Source: Pseudomonas sp. SJZ079
Lineage (GTDB): Bacteria; Pseudomonadota; Gammaproteobacteria; Pseudomonadales; Pseudomonadaceae
NCBI RefSeq assembly: GCF_007993865.1
Contig: NZ_VIUH01000003.1
Span: 62,001-126,000 of the forward strand
Reading direction: 5' to 3'
Length of the DNA: 64,000 bases
A program made the translations under genes and the position numbers. The notes under the pieces were generated by a model. The model made no database searches. It was not told the DNA's origin and saw nothing but the letters and a program-made list of their open reading frames with translations. Below are positions 62,576-64,000 of this stretch, in pieces. Positions within the stretch are counted from its first letter, which is position 1. Each line of letters starts with the position of its first letter.

Positions 62576-64000
62576 ATGAAAATGATTAGAACGCTTGGTC
62601 AGATCTCGATGCCGCGTAGCGTACTGGCGCTTGCGATCATGAGCTGTGCAGGAGGCGCCACGGCGATGCAGGTCGATGTCGGCAACCCTGACATCCGCAT
62701 GCGCTGGGACAATACCGTGCGCTATAACCTGGGCTGGCGCATGGAGGACCAGGACCAAAAGATCCTCAACAACCCGAATTTCGACGAGTCCGACGGTAAG
62801 TTCGACAAGGGCGACATCGTCACCAATCGCCTGGATTTGTTGACCGAGTTCGATGTGTCCTACAAGAACGACTTTGGCGGGCGTGTCAGCGCTGCCGGCT
62901 GGTACGACAATGCCTACGACGACACCTCGGTCAAGAGCAGCGTCCCGGGGCTGGCCACCAGCTACAACAACAATCGCTATAGCCGTGAGGTGGAGCGCTA
63001 CGTCAATGGCCCGTCGGGAGAGGTGCTCGATGCCTTTGTCTGGACCAACTTCAATATAGGCGCGGCCCCGGTAAACCTGAAAGTCGGCCGTCATGCACTG
63101 TTCTGGGGTGAGGGCTTGCTGATCGGTGCGCATGCGATGTCCTACTCGCAGGCACCTGTCGATGCGGTGAAGGCCGTGACCAGCCCGGGTATCGAGACCA
63201 AAGAAGTGTTTTTGCCGATCGGTCAGGTTTCGGCTAAGGCCCAGGTCACCGACAACCTGTCGCTCGCCGCGCAATACTTCTACGAGTGGGACAACACCCG
63301 TTTCCCATATGGCGGCACCTATTTTGGCGCCGCGGACCCGTTCTTCGAGGGTCCCGATCGCCTGCCGGCGGCCCCTGGCTTCAACCTCAACCATGCCACC
63401 TCCAAGCGCGGCCGCGATGGTCAGAACTGGGGCGTGATGGGCAAGCTGGACATCGAGGCCATCGAAGCCACAGTCGGCGCTTACTACCGTGAATTCGATG
63501 ACTACCAGGCGTGGCTGGCGCCGCAGGTCAATCTGGCGACTCGTGAGTACCGCCTGGTCTATCCACGCGACGTCAAACTCTATGGCCTGAGCATCTCCAC
63601 CGCCGTTGGTGCAGCCTCTGTTGGTGCCGACCTGTCCTACCGCAAGGGCGGGGCGCTCAATGCCACCGGCGTAAGCCTGGTGGATGATGAAGGCCCGCGT
63701 GGTGACACCATTCACTTCGTCGCTAACGCTATTTACGGCGTTCCGCGTAACTGGCTGGCCGACAACTCGACGGTGGTGGCCGAGTTCGCCTACAGCCATC
63801 TGGACAAGGTCACCTCCCACGAGGAGCTGTACAAGGGTGAAGGCTTCGCGGGTTGCCGGGATGTCCAAACAGGCGGTGCCGGCGACAAGTCCGATGGCTG
63901 CTCGACCAAGGACTACTACGCCGTTGCGGTGAACTACACCCCGCAATACGTAGAGATTCTGCCGTCCTGGACCTTGGATGTTCCGCTGACGGTCAACTAC
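62576..64000 (+). CDS. DUF1302 family outer-membrane protein (third copy, partial)
   Basis: The frame opens with an ATG at 62576 (site acggag 9 bp upstream), encodes a signal peptide ending near ATA (residue 30) and continues through the DUF1302 start NPDIRMRWDNTVRYNLGWR to the window edge, 475 codons without a stop. It is very close to the module B copy (MEDQDQKILNNPNFDESDGK). A DUF1329 gene would be expected next. It is divergent from the SDR/GPx genes. Confidence 0.9.
   Translation, partial: MKMIRTLGQISMPRSVLALAIMSCAGGATAMQVDVGNPDIRMRWDNTVRYNLGWRMEDQDQKILNNPNFDESDGKFDKGDIVTNRLDLLTEFDVSYKNDFGGRVSAAGWYDNAYDDTSVKSSVPGLATSYNNNRYSREVERYVNGPSGEVLDAFVWTNFNIGAAPVNLKVGRHALFWGEGLLIGAHAMSYSQAPVDAVKAVTSPGIETKEVFLPIGQVSAKAQVTDNLSLAAQYFYEWDNTRFPYGGTYFGAADPFFEGPDRLPAAPGFNLNHATSKRGRDGQNWGVMGKLDIEAIEATVGAYYREFDDYQAWLAPQVNLATREYRLVYPRDVKLYGLSISTAVGAASVGADLSYRKGGALNATGVSLVDDEGPRGDTIHFVANAIYGVPRNWLADNSTVVAEFAYSHLDKVTSHEELYKGEGFAGCRDVQTGGAGDKSDGCSTKDYYAVAVNYTPQYVEILPSWTLDVPLTVNY

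Noticed and set aside
62420..63946. Long open frame on the - strand (about 508 codons)
   Set aside because: It is the shadow of the DUF1302 gene on the + strand, which has a signal peptide and family motifs and runs off the window.

Overview
The window is high-GC gammaproteobacterial DNA. The gene families and order point to a Pseudomonas: a complete type VI secretion (T6SS) locus in the order of the P. aeruginosa HSI-III/H3 cluster, paired DUF1302/DUF1329 outer-membrane genes, and a tmRNA 3' end of pseudomonad type. Species cannot be fixed from the sequence alone.

Region 1 (1-9,606) looks like core or housekeeping-accessory DNA: the 3' end of an unidentified gene, a lipoprotein, a P460-type cytochrome c, an AhpD-like protein with a divergent AraC regulator, an LEA-type lipoprotein, an EamA exporter, an egtB-egtD pair for ergothioneine-type thiol-histidine synthesis, a TetR regulator and an ArsM-type arsenite methyltransferase.

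Region 2 (9,865-29,948) is a T6SS with all 13 core parts. tssJ-K-L-M-A read leftwards. tssB-C-hcp-tssE-F-G-clpV read rightwards, followed by a small unknown protein with a possible His/Cys dyad, a broken copy of the vgrG 5' end, vgrG, a MORN-repeat protein and a converging PAAR-like (DUF4280) tip gene. The 192 bp between tssJ and tssB carry a perfect 10-bp hairpin directly against the tssB ribosome binding site, and another hairpin separates tssC from hcp.

Region 3 (about 30,140-31,350) is an AT-richer, almost gene-free junction. It opens with what looks like the last 18 nt of a tmRNA plus its terminator, reading leftwards. This is the usual scar of an element integrated at ssrA, so everything to the right may be island DNA.

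Region 4 (31,129-64,000) is catabolic. It holds a thiolase-TetR-small ORF operon; a fused indolepyruvate-ferredoxin-oxidoreductase-type enzyme; module A (DUF1302, DUF1329, SDR, NTF2-like, phosphotransferase, SDR, MFS, MDR reductase, NTF2-like, hydrolase remnant); a TetR gene divergent from module B (P450, 3Fe-4S-type ferredoxin, GMC oxidoreductase, aldehyde dehydrogenase, DUF1302, DUF1329); a group IIC-like intron sitting on the terminator of module B; AraC and LysR regulators; a glutathione peroxidase; an SDR-fold protein lacking the catalytic residues; and the start of a third DUF1302 gene that runs off the window. Module B reads as hydroxylation, alcohol oxidation and aldehyde oxidation of a hydrophobic, perhaps terpenoid-like, compound taken up through DUF1302/DUF1329 proteins. 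The substrate is not identifiable from sequence.
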